Part shown: positions 24,501 through 37,299 of the stretch, in pieces
Layout: each line of letters starts with the position of its first letter
How positions within the stretch are numbered: position 1 is the stretch's first letter
Source of the DNA: Deltaproteobacteria bacterium
GTDB taxonomy: Bacteria; Myxococcota_A; Polyangia; Haliangiales; J016
Assembly (NCBI GenBank): GCA_003696105.1
Contig: RFGE01000101.1
Location: 1 to 45,777, forward strand
DNA: 45,777 nt
Direction of reading: 5' to 3'
Translations under genes and position numbers: made by a program
The notes under the pieces: generated by a model
Told to the model about the DNA's origin: nothing
Databases searched by the model: none
The model's input: only the letters and a program-made list of their open reading frames with translations

Positions 24501-26678
24501 ATGTCGCGCGGTTGGGTCTCGCTCGCGGCGCTCGGCGCCGTCGCCGCCGGGTGCGGATTGCCCGAGGGGGATTATTTCGGGTTCGTTCCGGATCCGGACC
24601 CGACGCACATGCGCTACTGCAACTCCGGAGAGCCGGAGTACCTCGACCCCGCGCTCGTCACGTCGACCGCGGGCCTCAAGATCGTCTACGCGATGTTCGC
24701 GGGGCTCACCGACTACGACCTGCAGGGCCTTCCCGAGCCGTCCATCGCGACGAGTTGGGACATCGGCCCCAACCTGCGCACGTTCACGTTCCACCTGCGC
24801 GACGACGCCGTGTGGACAGCCCCGCGCAGCGGCGAGCTGCCGTCGCGGCCGATCACGTCGGAGGACTTCCGCTACTCGCTCGTCCGCGTGCTGAACCCCT
24901 ACACGATGTCGGCCAATGCCGAAACGCTGTGGAAGATCCACAACGGCGAGCTGTACTACGCGAACCGACTGCGGCGCGTCCTGGCCGACCACCCGCCGTT
25001 TTCCGCCGGCGACGTGGTCGAAATCATCGGCGTCGACGGCCAGCGCGAGCGCAAGCGCGGAGCCATGGACATCCCGGACAGCAACACCCGGCGCGCGTCG
25101 CGGCCGCTCGCGCTGCGCGACCTCGGCGCGCCGGAATCGGCCGCCTACGGCTCGGTCCCGCCCGGGGACGACGTGATCGTGATCGAACTCGGCGGCCCCG
25201 ACCGAGCGTGGGCCTACGTGTTCTGGCTCGACGGCAACGATGGCGACGGCATGTACGGGTGGGTTCCCGCGGCCGAACTGACCGAGCAGCCGTTCGGCGA
25301 CCGCGCGTATCTGGTGCGCTCGGTGGACGACCCGCCCAACTACGCCCGAACCGGCGAGGTACCGGGCCGCGACCTGCTGATGCTGCCCGACGACCTCGGC
25401 ATCGACACGCCGGACCCGCACACCCTCGTGCTGCGAACGGACAACCCGGTGCCCTACCTGATCGCGCTGTCGCCGCAGCGCGCGTTTCGCCCGACGCCGC
25501 GCGAAGCCGTGTCGCGGCGGCCGAAGAAGTGGACCCGACCGGATCACATCATGACGTCTGGGCCGTATCACATGACCGACTGGCGGCGCCGCGACAAGAT
25601 TGAACTGGTCAAGTCGGCGACCTACTTCGATGCGGACCGCGTGCGCCTCGACCGGATTACCGTCTACAACAACGACGACCAGGGCGCGTCGGCCAACCTG
25701 TACTACCAGGGCTCCTGCGACGCGATCACGTCCAACAACATCCCCGCATCGTACTTCCCGGTGCTGCGCGGCACGGCGCGCGGCGGGCGCCCGTACAAGG
25801 ACTACCATTCAGCCCCGTACCTTGGCATCTACTTCTATCTCATCCAGACGGAGCGACTGAACAACGTCCACCTGCGGCGCGCGCTCAACTACGCGATCGA
25901 CCGGCGAGACATCCCGAAGATTCTCAAGGGCGGGCAGCTTCCGACCGCGCAGTTTACGCCCGGCCAACCGATCAGCAGCCTGTCAGACGACGACCTCGCC
26001 GCGTGCGGCGTGTCCCGCGACACGCCGGGCGTCGCGCTCGTGATGGAGTCGGGCAAGCTGTGCTACGTGCCGCCGCCCGGTCTCGATTACGACCTCGACA
26101 AGGCGCGCGCGGAACTCGAGATCGCGCGACGCGAGATGGGCGACCGGTTTCCCCGCCGGATCACCGTCAAGTACAACAGTGGCGTCGAGGGACACAAGTT
26201 GATCGCCGAGCGGCTCCAGCAGGTGTGGCAGGACAACCTGGGCATCACCATCGAACTGGCGTCGCAGGAGTGGAAGACCTTTCTCAAAGACACGCGCGAG
26301 GGCAACTACGAGGTTGCTCGTATGGGTTGGATCGGCAACTTTCCCGACACGGAAGCCGAGTTCCTCCCGCCGTTCAAGTGCGACAGCCCCGACAATCGGA
26401 CCAAGTGGTGCAACGAACGGTTCATGGAGTTGTTCCGCGAGGCCGAGGCCACAATGGACCGCAAACAGCGACTGCGTATCGTCTACGAAATGGAAAAACT
26501 GATGATCGAGGAGGCTCCGATCATCCCGCTGTACATCTACACGCAACACCACCTGCAAAAGCCGTACATGCGCGACCTCGCGATCAACTTCCCCGACCAG
26601 CAGCCGTGGCGCTACGCGTGGATCGACCCGGACTGGCGCGCGGCGGCGTCGGCCGCGCCGCAGGGTAACGGCCCGTGA
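24501..26678 (+). CDS. Peptide ABC transporter substrate-binding lipoprotein (SBP family 5) with an inserted SH3-like domain
   Basis: Extracytoplasmic receptor that captures oligopeptides or similar ligands for the permeases encoded downstream. It has 725 residues, against about 500-600 in the family. Lipobox AAGC places the lipidated Cys at 18. Family blocks are EPEYLDPALVTSTAGLKIVY, TFTFHLRDDAVW, SEDFRYSLVRVLNP, SGPYHMTDWRRRDKIELVK, VHLRRALNYAIDR and EEAPIIPLYIYTQHH. Between residues about 160 and 275 an insertion separates blocks that are normally close. Its core (PLALRDLGAPESAAYGSVPP, then AWAYVFW and GWVPAAEL) resembles a bacterial SH3 domain. The 3' end overlaps the first permease by four bases. 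Confidence 0.88.
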   Translation: MSRGWVSLAALGAVAAGCGLPEGDYFGFVPDPDPTHMRYCNSGEPEYLDPALVTSTAGLKIVYAMFAGLTDYDLQGLPEPSIATSWDIGPNLRTFTFHLRDDAVWTAPRSGELPSRPITSEDFRYSLVRVLNPYTMSANAETLWKIHNGELYYANRLRRVLADHPPFSAGDVVEIIGVDGQRERKRGAMDIPDSNTRRASRPLALRDLGAPESAAYGSVPPGDDVIVIELGGPDRAWAYVFWLDGNDGDGMYGWVPAAELTEQPFGDRAYLVRSVDDPPNYARTGEVPGRDLLMLPDDLGIDTPDPHTLVLRTDNPVPYLIALSPQRAFRPTPREAVSRRPKKWTRPDHIMTSGPYHMTDWRRRDKIELVKSATYFDADRVRLDRITVYNNDDQGASANLYYQGSCDAITSNNIPASYFPVLRGTARGGRPYKDYHSAPYLGIYFYLIQTERLNNVHLRRALNYAIDRRDIPKILKGGQLPTAQFTPGQPISSLSDDDLAACGVSRDTPGVALVMESGKLCYVPPPGLDYDLDKARAELEIARREMGDRFPRRITVKYNSGVEGHKLIAERLQQVWQDNLGITIELASQEWKTFLKDTREGNYEVARMGWIGNFPDTEAEFLPPFKCDSPDNRTKWCNERFMELFREAEATMDRKQRLRIVYEMEKLMIEEAPIIPLYIYTQHHLQKPYMRDLAINFPDQQPWRYAWIDPDWRAAASAAPQGNGP

Positions 26679-27649
26679 GCGCGCTGCTCGTCTTGCTCGC
26701 CATCGTCGTCGCACTCGCGGCGGCGCTCGGATTGTGGCGGCTGCTGCTCGCGCGGCTGGCCGGCGGCGTCGTCGTGCTCGTGTGTATCGCGAGCTTCTCG
26801 TTCCTGATGCTCAAGCTCGCGCCCGGCGGTCCGTTCGACGCCGAGCGCAGCCTGCCGGCCGAAACGCAGCGCAACCTCGAACGCCGGTACAACCTGAACC
26901 TACCCGTGGCCCAACAATACCTGCTGTACATGGGCGCCCTCGTGCGCGGCGACCTGGGCCACTCGATGAAACGCAACCAGAGCGTCAAGGAGATCATCGA
27001 CGAGAGCTTCGGGGTGAGCGTGCGCGTCGGGCTGCTCGCGCTCGTGTTTGCCACCGCGTTTGGCATCGCGCTGGGCGTGTTCGCCGCGTCCCGGCAGAAC
27101 ACATGGTGGGACCACGGCGCGATGGCGTTCGCGCTTTTCGGCATCTCCGTGCCGTCGTTCGTGCTCGGCCCGCTGCTGATCATGGTGTTCTCGCTGCAGC
27201 TCGGCTGGCTGCCTCCGGCGCGCATCGACGGTTTGGAGACCTATCTGCTTCCGGCGGCGACCCTCGGCCTCATCTTCATGGGAGTCATCGCGCGGCTCGC
27301 GCGCAGCGGCCTGCTCGAAACTCTGCGCCAGGACTACATCCGCACCGCGCGCGCCAAGGGGTTGTCGGAGCGCCAGGTCGTGTGGAAACACGCCGTGCGC
27401 CTCGGCCTGATGCCGGTGGTCACCTACCTGGGCCCCGCGACCGCCGCGTTGATCACCGGCTCGTTCGTCGTCGAAAAGATCTTCCAGATCCCCGGACTCG
27501 GGTTTTACTTCGTCGCGTCGATTACCGACCGCGACGACCCGGTGCTCACCGGCGTGCTCGTGTTCTACGCCGTGTTCCTCGTCGCCTTGAACCTCATCGT
27601 CGACATCGCGTACGGGATCCTCGATCCGCGCATCCGGGACAAGCGATGA
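26675..27649 (+). CDS. Peptide ABC transporter permease, OppB/DppB type
   Basis: Inner-membrane permease of 324 residues that forms half of the peptide channel. GTG start overlaps the stop of the binding-protein gene. An extra N-terminal hydrophobic helix (ALLVLLAIVVALAAALG) precedes the usual first helix (VVVLVCIASFSFLML). The family pattern APGGPFD is next, then LGLIFMGVIARLARSGLLET and DYIRTARAKGLSERQVVWKH, the EAA-type coupling loop that contacts the ATPase. NPxF-like region FFQIPG is represented by KIFQIPGLGFYF. It overlaps the next permease gene (ATGA). Confidence 0.93.
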   Translation: MSALLVLLAIVVALAAALGLWRLLLARLAGGVVVLVCIASFSFLMLKLAPGGPFDAERSLPAETQRNLERRYNLNLPVAQQYLLYMGALVRGDLGHSMKRNQSVKEIIDESFGVSVRVGLLALVFATAFGIALGVFAASRQNTWWDHGAMAFALFGISVPSFVLGPLLIMVFSLQLGWLPPARIDGLETYLLPAATLGLIFMGVIARLARSGLLETLRQDYIRTARAKGLSERQVVWKHAVRLGLMPVVTYLGPATAALITGSFVVEKIFQIPGLGFYFVASITDRDDPVLTGVLVFYAVFLVALNLIVDIAYGILDPRIRDKR

Positions 27650-28551
27650 CCTCCGCCAAACCGCGATCGAATTCGCTGTGGGCCGACGCCTGGCGGCGGC
27701 TTCGCAAGAACCGCATGGCGATGATATGCGGTTGGACCTTCGTCGCGCTCGTCGTGTTCTCGTTCGTTGGGCCGGTTCTGCTGCACTGGTTGCGCGGCCT
27801 CGACGGCACGACGCAGGACGTCGACCTGGGCGCGTCGCCGCCGTCGTGGCGCCACTGGTTCGGCACCGACTCGCTCGGCCGCGACATGCTCGTCCGCACC
27901 ATGATCGGCGGCCGGCTGGCGATTACCGTCGGCCTCACGGCCACCATCGTCGCCATCGTGATCGGCGTGAGTTGGGGTGCGATTGCCGCGTACGCAGGCG
28001 GTCGCGTCGACGAGGTCATGATGCGCATCGTCGACGTGCTGTACGGGTTTCCGACGGTCGTCTTCGTGATCGTGATCAGCGCAGTGCTGGAGCGGTACTC
28101 GCTGTTTCAGTCACCGTACGCGCGGCTCGGCGTCCTGTTCGGACTCATCGGCGCCATCTCGTGGCTCAACATGGCGCGCATCGTGCGCGGTCAGGTTCTG
28201 TCGCTGCGCAACCAGGAGTTCGTCGAGGCGGCGCGTGCGCTCGGCGCCTCCGGCCGTCGCATCGTGTTCCGTCACATCGTGCCGAACACGCTCGGACCGG
28301 TGATCGTGTACGCCACGCTGTCGCTGCCGAGCGTCATGCTCACCGAGGCGTTCCTGTCGTTCCTCGGCATCGGCGTGCAGGCGCCGCTGGCGTCGTGGGG
28401 CACGCTCGTCACCGAGGGGGCGACGCAGATCGCGGTCTACCCGTGGACGCTGATCGGCCCCGGCATGGTGATGTCCGTGACCATCTTCTCGCTCAACTTC
28501 CTCGGCGACGGCCTGCGCGACGCGCTCGACCCGCAGATGCGCAAGGACTGA
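27646..28551 (+). CDS. Peptide ABC transporter permease, OppC/DppC type
   Basis: Second inner-membrane permease, 301 residues. An N-terminal OppC-N helix (MICGWTFVALVVFSFVGPVL) is followed by HWFGTDSLGRDMLVRTMIGG, the family signature. Next come GVSWGAIAAYAGGRVDEVMMR and the coupling loop NQEFVEAARALGASGRRIVFRH. The end matches LGDGLRDALDPQMRKD. No ATPase (OppD/OppF) gene follows. The next gene is convergent, so the ATPase must come from elsewhere. Confidence 0.93.
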   Translation: MTSAKPRSNSLWADAWRRLRKNRMAMICGWTFVALVVFSFVGPVLLHWLRGLDGTTQDVDLGASPPSWRHWFGTDSLGRDMLVRTMIGGRLAITVGLTATIVAIVIGVSWGAIAAYAGGRVDEVMMRIVDVLYGFPTVVFVIVISAVLERYSLFQSPYARLGVLFGLIGAISWLNMARIVRGQVLSLRNQEFVEAARALGASGRRIVFRHIVPNTLGPVIVYATLSLPSVMLTEAFLSFLGIGVQAPLASWGTLVTEGATQIAVYPWTLIGPGMVMSVTIFSLNFLGDGLRDALDPQMRKD

Positions 28552-28567
28552 CCTTCGCGGGGAGCGC

Positions 28568-28834
28568 CTACGGGCAGGCCAGCACCGCGGCACAGTCGGC
28601 GGCCTGGCGGACGCACCGCGCGTGGGCGGCGACGAGCTCTCGGCCGTCGGCCGTGCGCTCGAGTTCGTTGCACTGGCGGATGCACTCCCCGCGGTCGGGC
28701 CGCGGCTCGACCTCGCGCTCGTCGCCGCAGTCGCGCTCTCGCGTACATACCTCCGCGCACCGGACCGAGCGCTTCTCCGCGCAGCCCACGGCGGCACACG
28801 CCAGCAGCAGACACGCCAGTCGGGTCGCGCTCAT
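28568..28834 (-). CDS. Small Cys-rich lipoprotein
   Basis: The 88-residue protein starts at ATG 28834 with ATRLACLLLACAAVGC, a lipoprotein signal with lipobox AVGC. The mature part contains six further cysteines spaced as three pairs (RCAEVCTRERDC, ECIRQCNE, RCVRQAADC, ACP), likely disulfide-linked in the periplasm or on the outer membrane. It resembles small Cys-rich exported proteins common in myxobacteria-like genomes, with no known function. It ends convergently, 16 bases from the permease stop. Confidence 0.65.
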   Translation of the reverse strand: MSATRLACLLLACAAVGCAEKRSVRCAEVCTRERDCGDEREVEPRPDRGECIRQCNELERTADGRELVAAHARCVRQAADCAAVLACP

Positions 28835-28928
28835 CAGCCGAAGTGTAGCGCGCCGGGCCGCCCCCCGGGGCCGGGCGCGGCCGGTCCGCGCGCCGCGCGG
28901 CATGCTGTGCGCGCGGGCGAGGTTCGCC

Positions 28929-28934
28929 TATACT
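28929..28934 (+). promoter_or_regulatory. -10-like hexamer (TATACT) close to the lipoprotein start
   Basis: TATACT ends 9 nt before the ATG at 28944. No good -35 match lies 16-18 nt upstream. Transcription would start at or next to the ATG. Confidence 0.35.
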
Positions 28935-28943
28935 CGGCGGAGT

Positions 28944-31310
28944 ATGCGATCGACGATGGGGGACCGTTGGGTTGCCGCGTGCGCGCTCGCGCTCGCGGCG
29001 GGGTTGGTCGCCGGCGGCTGCGGCGGCGGCGACGACGACGACGACACGGCGCGCCCGGACGCGTGCGCGGGCGCGTGCGGCGCCGATGCGGGCAGCCCGG
29101 ACGCGGCGCCGGACGCCGGCCCGGCGTGCGGCTGCGGCGACGGAACGTGCGGGGCGGGCGAAAACGAATCCACGTGCCCGGCAGACTGCGCGGCGTGTCC
29201 CGACGGCACGTGCTCGCCGGGTGAGGACGCGGCGAGTTGCCCGGCCGACTGCGACACGTGCGGCGACGGCGTGTGCCAGCAGCACGAAGACGCGGAGTCG
29301 TGCGCCGGAGACTGCGCCGCGTGCGGCAGCACGGTGATGCCGCTGCCGCCGTCGGGTACCGCAACCGGCGACACGACGGACGAGACCGATGACCTCGAGG
29401 CGCCGTGTTTCGAAGCGGGCGCGCCGGACGTCGCGTTCACGCTCACGTCCCCCGGCGATCTGGCGTCGCTGCACATTTCGCTCGCCGGTTCGGACTACGA
29501 CACCGCGCTGCACGTCTACCGCGTCGACTGCGGGACGGATTCCATGATCGCGTGCAACGACGACGGCCCGACGGACTCGACATCCGAGATCGATCTGGTC
29601 GACGTCGCCCGCGGCACCCTGCAGATCGTGGTCGACGGCTACGACGAGTACGGCATCTATCAGCTCGCGGTCGACGGCGAGTTCGTCGACGGCGAGCCGT
29701 GCGACCCATCCATGCCGTTTTTGCATTGCCGTGGATCGTGCCGTCCGACCTGCGACGGCGGCGCGCCGTACGCGTGCGGCGACGCCTACGATTGCGCCGG
29801 AGGCGACGGGATCGACAACGATGGCGACGGCGACATCGACGAGGATACGTGCTCCAGTCCGCCCACGGTCACCTGCCCGCCCGACACCACCGTGCCGGTG
29901 CTGCAGACCGCGGACCTCGCCGCGACGGCCACCGACGATGGCGAAATTCGCCGGTCCGGTTGGCAAATCGTCTCCGCGCCGGCGGGCGCGCGCGCGCGCC
30001 TCGGCGCGACCCGCGGCGACGCGACGTCCATCGCGCCCGACGTGGCTGGCGGTTATACGCTCCGGTACACCGCGTTCGACGACGCCGACCAGCCGGCGAG
30101 CTGCGACGTGGAGGTCACGGCAGTCCAGTTCGACTGCTCCGACGGCATCGACAACGACGGCGACGGCGACATCGACGAAGACGACTGTGCCAGCCCGCCC
30201 GTCGTCGGCTGCCCGGCCGACGTGACGACCACCGTATTGGCCGACGTCGACCTCGCGGCCACGGTGACGGACGACGGCGCCGTCGCTTCGTTGCAGTGGA
30301 CCGTCGTGTCTGCGCCGGCCGGTGCCACCGCGATTCCGATCCCGCCCGACGCGGCCACCGCCGCGTTCGTGCCCGACCGGCCCGGCACCTATCGGCTCCG
30401 GCTCACCGCGATCGACGACGACGGCGAGACGGCGGCCTGCGAGGTGCAAATCGTCGCCAGCGGCGTCGACTGCGCCGATGGCATCGACAACGACGGCGAC
30501 GGCGACACCGACGAAGATGCGTGCGACGGGCCGCCTGCCGTGACCTGCCCGGACGACGGGACCGTGCCGGCGGGCGCGCCGTTTGCGTTTGCGACGACGA
30601 CGACCGCCGGCACGCTGCCGGTGGCCGTGACCCGCTGGACGGCGCCCGTCGCGCCGCCCGGTTCGGTCGCATTGCCGCGGTCGACCGGTACGGACGCATG
30701 GGAGGTCACACCGCTGCTCGCCGGCGCCTACACGTTCCGCTACACGGCGGTCGACGAAGCCGGGCAGATGGTCGCGTGCGAGTTCGACCTGACCGCGACC
30801 GTCGAAGACGCGCTGCGCGTCGAGATCGTGTGGAACCTCGAGGTCCCCGAGCCGTTGGACGCGTCCGACGTCGACCTGCACCTGCTGCACGCCGACGGCG
30901 TCCACTGGTTCGACGCCACGTCAGACTGCTACTACGACAACTGCGTCGGCGGCGGTCCGATGTGGGGTCCCGGCGGCGCCGAGGACGATCCCCGGCTCGA
31001 CATCGACGACACGGAAGGTCGCGGGCCGGAGAACATCAACGTGACGGCGCCCGAGGCCGGCGTGCCATACCGGATCGGCGTCCACTATTACGATCCCGAA
31101 AGCATGGGCGACGCGCAGGTCTTGGTCCACGTGTATTGCGGCGGCTCGCTCGCGCAGACGTTCGGACCCAAACGGCTGCACGCGGTGGGTGACGACGAAC
31201 CCGGCAACGACTTTTGGAAGGTCGCGGACGTGACGTTCGGCGACAGCGGCTGTTCGGTCGACGCGATCGACGAGATCGTGCCAGCGGCGACCGCGCGCAT
31301 TCAACGCTGA
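28944..31310 (+). CDS. Large multidomain lipoprotein with Cys-rich and DGDGD (thrombospondin type 3-like) repeats
   Basis: Exported surface or periplasmic protein of 788 residues, anchored by the lipobox VAGGC. An Asp/Ala-rich stretch is followed by three Cys-rich units (CGDGTCGAGENESTCPADC, CPDGTCSPGEDAASCPADC, CGDGVCQQHEDAESCAGDC). Next is a PPC-like beta domain (TLTSPGDLASLHISLAGSDY to YDEYGIYQLAVDGEF). Three calcium-type repeats DGIDNDGDGD(I/T)DED lie at bases ~29805, 30141 and 30476. Each is followed by an Ig/PKD-like domain beginning VTCP or VGCP. The C-terminal domain (VEIVWNLEVPEPLDASDVDLHLLH) resembles the YfaP/DUF2135-type fold. Adhesion or matrix function is plausible from architecture, but no substrate is indicated. 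Confidence 0.8.
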   Translation: MRSTMGDRWVAACALALAAGLVAGGCGGGDDDDDTARPDACAGACGADAGSPDAAPDAGPACGCGDGTCGAGENESTCPADCAACPDGTCSPGEDAASCPADCDTCGDGVCQQHEDAESCAGDCAACGSTVMPLPPSGTATGDTTDETDDLEAPCFEAGAPDVAFTLTSPGDLASLHISLAGSDYDTALHVYRVDCGTDSMIACNDDGPTDSTSEIDLVDVARGTLQIVVDGYDEYGIYQLAVDGEFVDGEPCDPSMPFLHCRGSCRPTCDGGAPYACGDAYDCAGGDGIDNDGDGDIDEDTCSSPPTVTCPPDTTVPVLQTADLAATATDDGEIRRSGWQIVSAPAGARARLGATRGDATSIAPDVAGGYTLRYTAFDDADQPASCDVEVTAVQFDCSDGIDNDGDGDIDEDDCASPPVVGCPADVTTTVLADVDLAATVTDDGAVASLQWTVVSAPAGATAIPIPPDAATAAFVPDRPGTYRLRLTAIDDDGETAACEVQIVASGVDCADGIDNDGDGDTDEDACDGPPAVTCPDDGTVPAGAPFAFATTTTAGTLPVAVTRWTAPVAPPGSVALPRSTGTDAWEVTPLLAGAYTFRYTAVDEAGQMVACEFDLTATVEDALRVEIVWNLEVPEPLDASDVDLHLLHADGVHWFDATSDCYYDNCVGGGPMWGPGGAEDDPRLDIDDTEGRGPENINVTAPEAGVPYRIGVHYYDPESMGDAQVLVHVYCGGSLAQTFGPKRLHAVGDDEPGNDFWKVADVTFGDSGCSVDAIDEIVPAATARIQR

Positions 31311-31352
31311 CGCGCGAGACGGCGCAGCCGCCGCCGAGCGTCTGGCTTCGGT

Positions 31353-31850
31353 CTACGGCTTGCGCCGTTGCGCAATGTCGTCGGCCGCGTCTTCCTCCTT
31401 GCGCGCGCGGTCGCGCGCCCGCTGCCGGCGATACTGCTCGTAGTGCTTGTCGACCGCCATCCGTTCCCGCGCGGCGTCCGCGAGCGCGGCGCGCGCCTCC
31501 TCCTCGGCCTGCTCGCGCGCGGCGACGATCTTCTCGGCCTCCGCGACCCGCTGTTCGAGCGCTTCGATCTCGGCCTCGAGCCGCGCGCGGTAGCGCCGCG
31601 AGGCGACCAGCGCGTGCGCGGACACCGGGCCGTCGCCGGCCGCCTCGCGCGCGATCGCATCGGCCAGCGTCGCGCGCGCGTCGCGCACGGCCTGTTGGCG
31701 GCGCGCGACCTCCTGGCGCGCCGCCGCGGTCGCGGCGATCGCGTCGGCGAGCGCCTGTTTGCGCTCGCTCTCCTGCTGCTCGCGAATCCGCCTGAGCGCG
31801 TGCAAGCGGTATCCGTCGTCGCCGGCGCCAGCCACGTCCCGATGGTACAC
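31353..31850 (-). CDS. Coiled-coil protein resembling FliJ/YscO
   Basis: Small soluble protein of 165 residues (GTG at 31850) or 160 residues (GTG at 31835). The segment YRLHALRRIREQQESERKQA matches the start of FliJ, the export chaperone-escort stalk protein of flagellar type III secretion, and YscO-like proteins. The rest is one long heptad-rich coiled coil (Ala/Arg/Glu), ending in a basic tail (RRQRARDRARKEEDAADD). No flagellar or type III secretion gene is near. It diverges from the kinase gene, with only 11 bases between starts. Coiled coils of this composition are easily misassigned, so the family call is tentative. Confidence 0.6.
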   Translation of the reverse strand: MYHRDVAGAGDDGYRLHALRRIREQQESERKQALADAIAATAAARQEVARRQQAVRDARATLADAIAREAAGDGPVSAHALVASRRYRARLEAEIEALEQRVAEAEKIVAAREQAEEEARAALADAARERMAVDKHYEQYRRQRARDRARKEEDAADDIAQRRKP

Positions 31851-31851
31851 T
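31846..31851 (+). promoter_or_regulatory. -10-like hexamer (TACACT) upstream of the kinase gene
   Basis: TACACT ends 10 nt before the ATG at 31862. It overlaps the start codon of the divergent coiled-coil gene. No -35 is evident. Confidence 0.25.
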
Positions 31852-31861
31852 GCCGAAATCC

Positions 31862-33433
<1,572 letters not shown>

Positions 33434-33513
33434 CCGGGCGCCGGCGGGCGCAGCCCCCGCCTGGACAGCGACCGGCCCCACCGGGTAGGATTCCTTGCCG
33501 ACTGGCGTCCGTA

Positions 33514-34863
33514 ATGTCTCGGAATGACAAGACCCAAGTAACCGCCCTGATCGACGACATGCCCGCGTTCTCTCGCCAGCGCGCGGGCGGCGTGTTCATC
33601 GTCATCAAGGGACCGGACCGCGGCGAGACCGTCTCGATCAGCGATCAACCCGTCTACTTCGGGTCGGCGCCGGCGTGCGAGATGGTGCTCACCGACAAGA
33701 CGGTGTCGCGGCGGCATCTGCTGGCCGTGCCGAGCGGCCCCAACGTGATCCTCAAAGACCAGGGCTCCACCAACGGCAGCTACGTCCAGGGCTCTCGGTT
33801 CAAGGAGATCACGATCGGGTACGGCGCCGAATTCAAGGTCGGCCGCACGGTCATCAAGTACCTGCCAGAGGAGGAGGTCGTCGAGCCGCAGCCGTCCGAG
33901 GAGTCGTCCTTCGGCCAGCTGATCGGCAGCTCGACGAAAATGCGGCAGTTGTTCAACCTGCTGCAGGACGTCGCCCAGACCGACGCGACCGTGCTGATCG
34001 AGGGCGAGACCGGGACGGGCAAAGAGCTGATCGCCGAGGAGATCCACAACCATTCGAGCCGCCGCGACGGGCCGTTCGTCGTGTTCGACTGTGGTTCGGT
34101 GCCCCGGGAACTGATCGAAAGCGCGCTGTTCGGCCACGTGAAGGGGTCGTTCACCGGCGCCGTCACCGACCGGCGCGGCGCGTTCGCCGAGGCTGACGGC
34201 GGCACGATCTTCCTCGACGAGATCGGCGAAATGCTGCTCGACCTGCAGCCGTCGCTGCTGCGCGTGCTCGACAAGCGCGCGGTTCGCCGCGTCGGCTCGA
34301 ACACGTACGAGAAGGTCGACGTGCGCGTCGTCGCCGCGACGAACCGCGATCTGCGCGCCGAAGTTGCCGCCAAGCGGTTCCGCGAAGACCTGTACTACCG
34401 GCTCGCGGTCATCCGCGTGTCGGTGCCGCCGCTTCGCGAACGCGGAGGCGACATCCCAGTGCTCGTCGAGCACTTCATGCGCCAGTTTACTCCGGAAGGC
34501 AGGCAGCTCTCGATCAGTCCCGAAGACATGGCGCGCCTGCAGCGCCACTCGTGGCCGGGCAATGTGCGCGAGCTGCGCAACGTGATCGAGCGCGCCTGCC
34601 TGCTGTCGCAAGGCGGCATGCTCAACCTCGACGACGCGTTCACCGAGGAAATCGCGCCGGCGCTCGGGATCCGCACCGACTTGCCGTTCAAAGAGGCGAA
34701 GGGACAACTCGTCGAACACTTCGAACGCGAGTACATCGTCGACCTGATGCGGCGCCACAAGATGAACCTGTCGGCCGCCGCACGCGAGGCGCAGATCGAC
34801 CGCAAGCACCTGCGCGAGTTGATCCGCAAGTACGACCTCGACCCGCGCAAGCAGGACGACTGA
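33514..34863 (+). CDS. FHA-domain sigma54-dependent transcriptional activator
   Basis: Enhancer-binding protein of 449 residues that would activate sigma54 RNA polymerase after binding a phosphorylated partner. The N-terminal FHA domain (about 25-118) shows YFGSAPACEMVL, TVSRRHLL and DQGSTNGSYVQG. The AAA+ domain (about 133-370) has Walker A GETGTGKE (164-171), the sigma54-contact loop as GSFTGA (211-216, canonical GAFTGA), Walker B TIFLDEIGE, and RFREDLYYRL. HSWPGNVRELRN follows. The C-terminus is a Fis-type helix-turn-helix (LSAAAREAQIDRKHLRELIR). ATG 33514 is chosen by the FHA boundary. It is 80 bases downstream of the kinase gene on the same strand, so a kinase-to-FHA signalling pair is likely. 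The target promoters are not known. Confidence 0.94.
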   Translation: MSRNDKTQVTALIDDMPAFSRQRAGGVFIVIKGPDRGETVSISDQPVYFGSAPACEMVLTDKTVSRRHLLAVPSGPNVILKDQGSTNGSYVQGSRFKEITIGYGAEFKVGRTVIKYLPEEEVVEPQPSEESSFGQLIGSSTKMRQLFNLLQDVAQTDATVLIEGETGTGKELIAEEIHNHSSRRDGPFVVFDCGSVPRELIESALFGHVKGSFTGAVTDRRGAFAEADGGTIFLDEIGEMLLDLQPSLLRVLDKRAVRRVGSNTYEKVDVRVVAATNRDLRAEVAAKRFREDLYYRLAVIRVSVPPLRERGGDIPVLVEHFMRQFTPEGRQLSISPEDMARLQRHSWPGNVRELRNVIERACLLSQGGMLNLDDAFTEEIAPALGIRTDLPFKEAKGQLVEHFEREYIVDLMRRHKMNLSAAAREAQIDRKHLRELIRKYDLDPRKQDD

Positions 34864-34877
34864 CGGCGGTCGACCGG

Positions 34878-37181
<2,304 letters not shown>

Positions 37182-37299
37182 TCATTGTCACGGTATCTGC
37201 GCGCCGCGGGCCGTGTCAAACCGGACGCGCGCCGTCGCCGAGCCGAGCGCGCCGGCGCAGCGAAATTGCGCTGGCGGCCGCCGCGTCGCACAATGAAGC

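Noticed and set aside
29805-30520. Regularly spaced GACGGCGACGGCGACATCGAC repeats that look like a DNA repeat or CRISPR-like array
   Set aside because: They are three in-frame copies about 336 bases apart encoding DGDGD calcium-type motifs in one protein. The intervening sequences are coding domains, not spacers.
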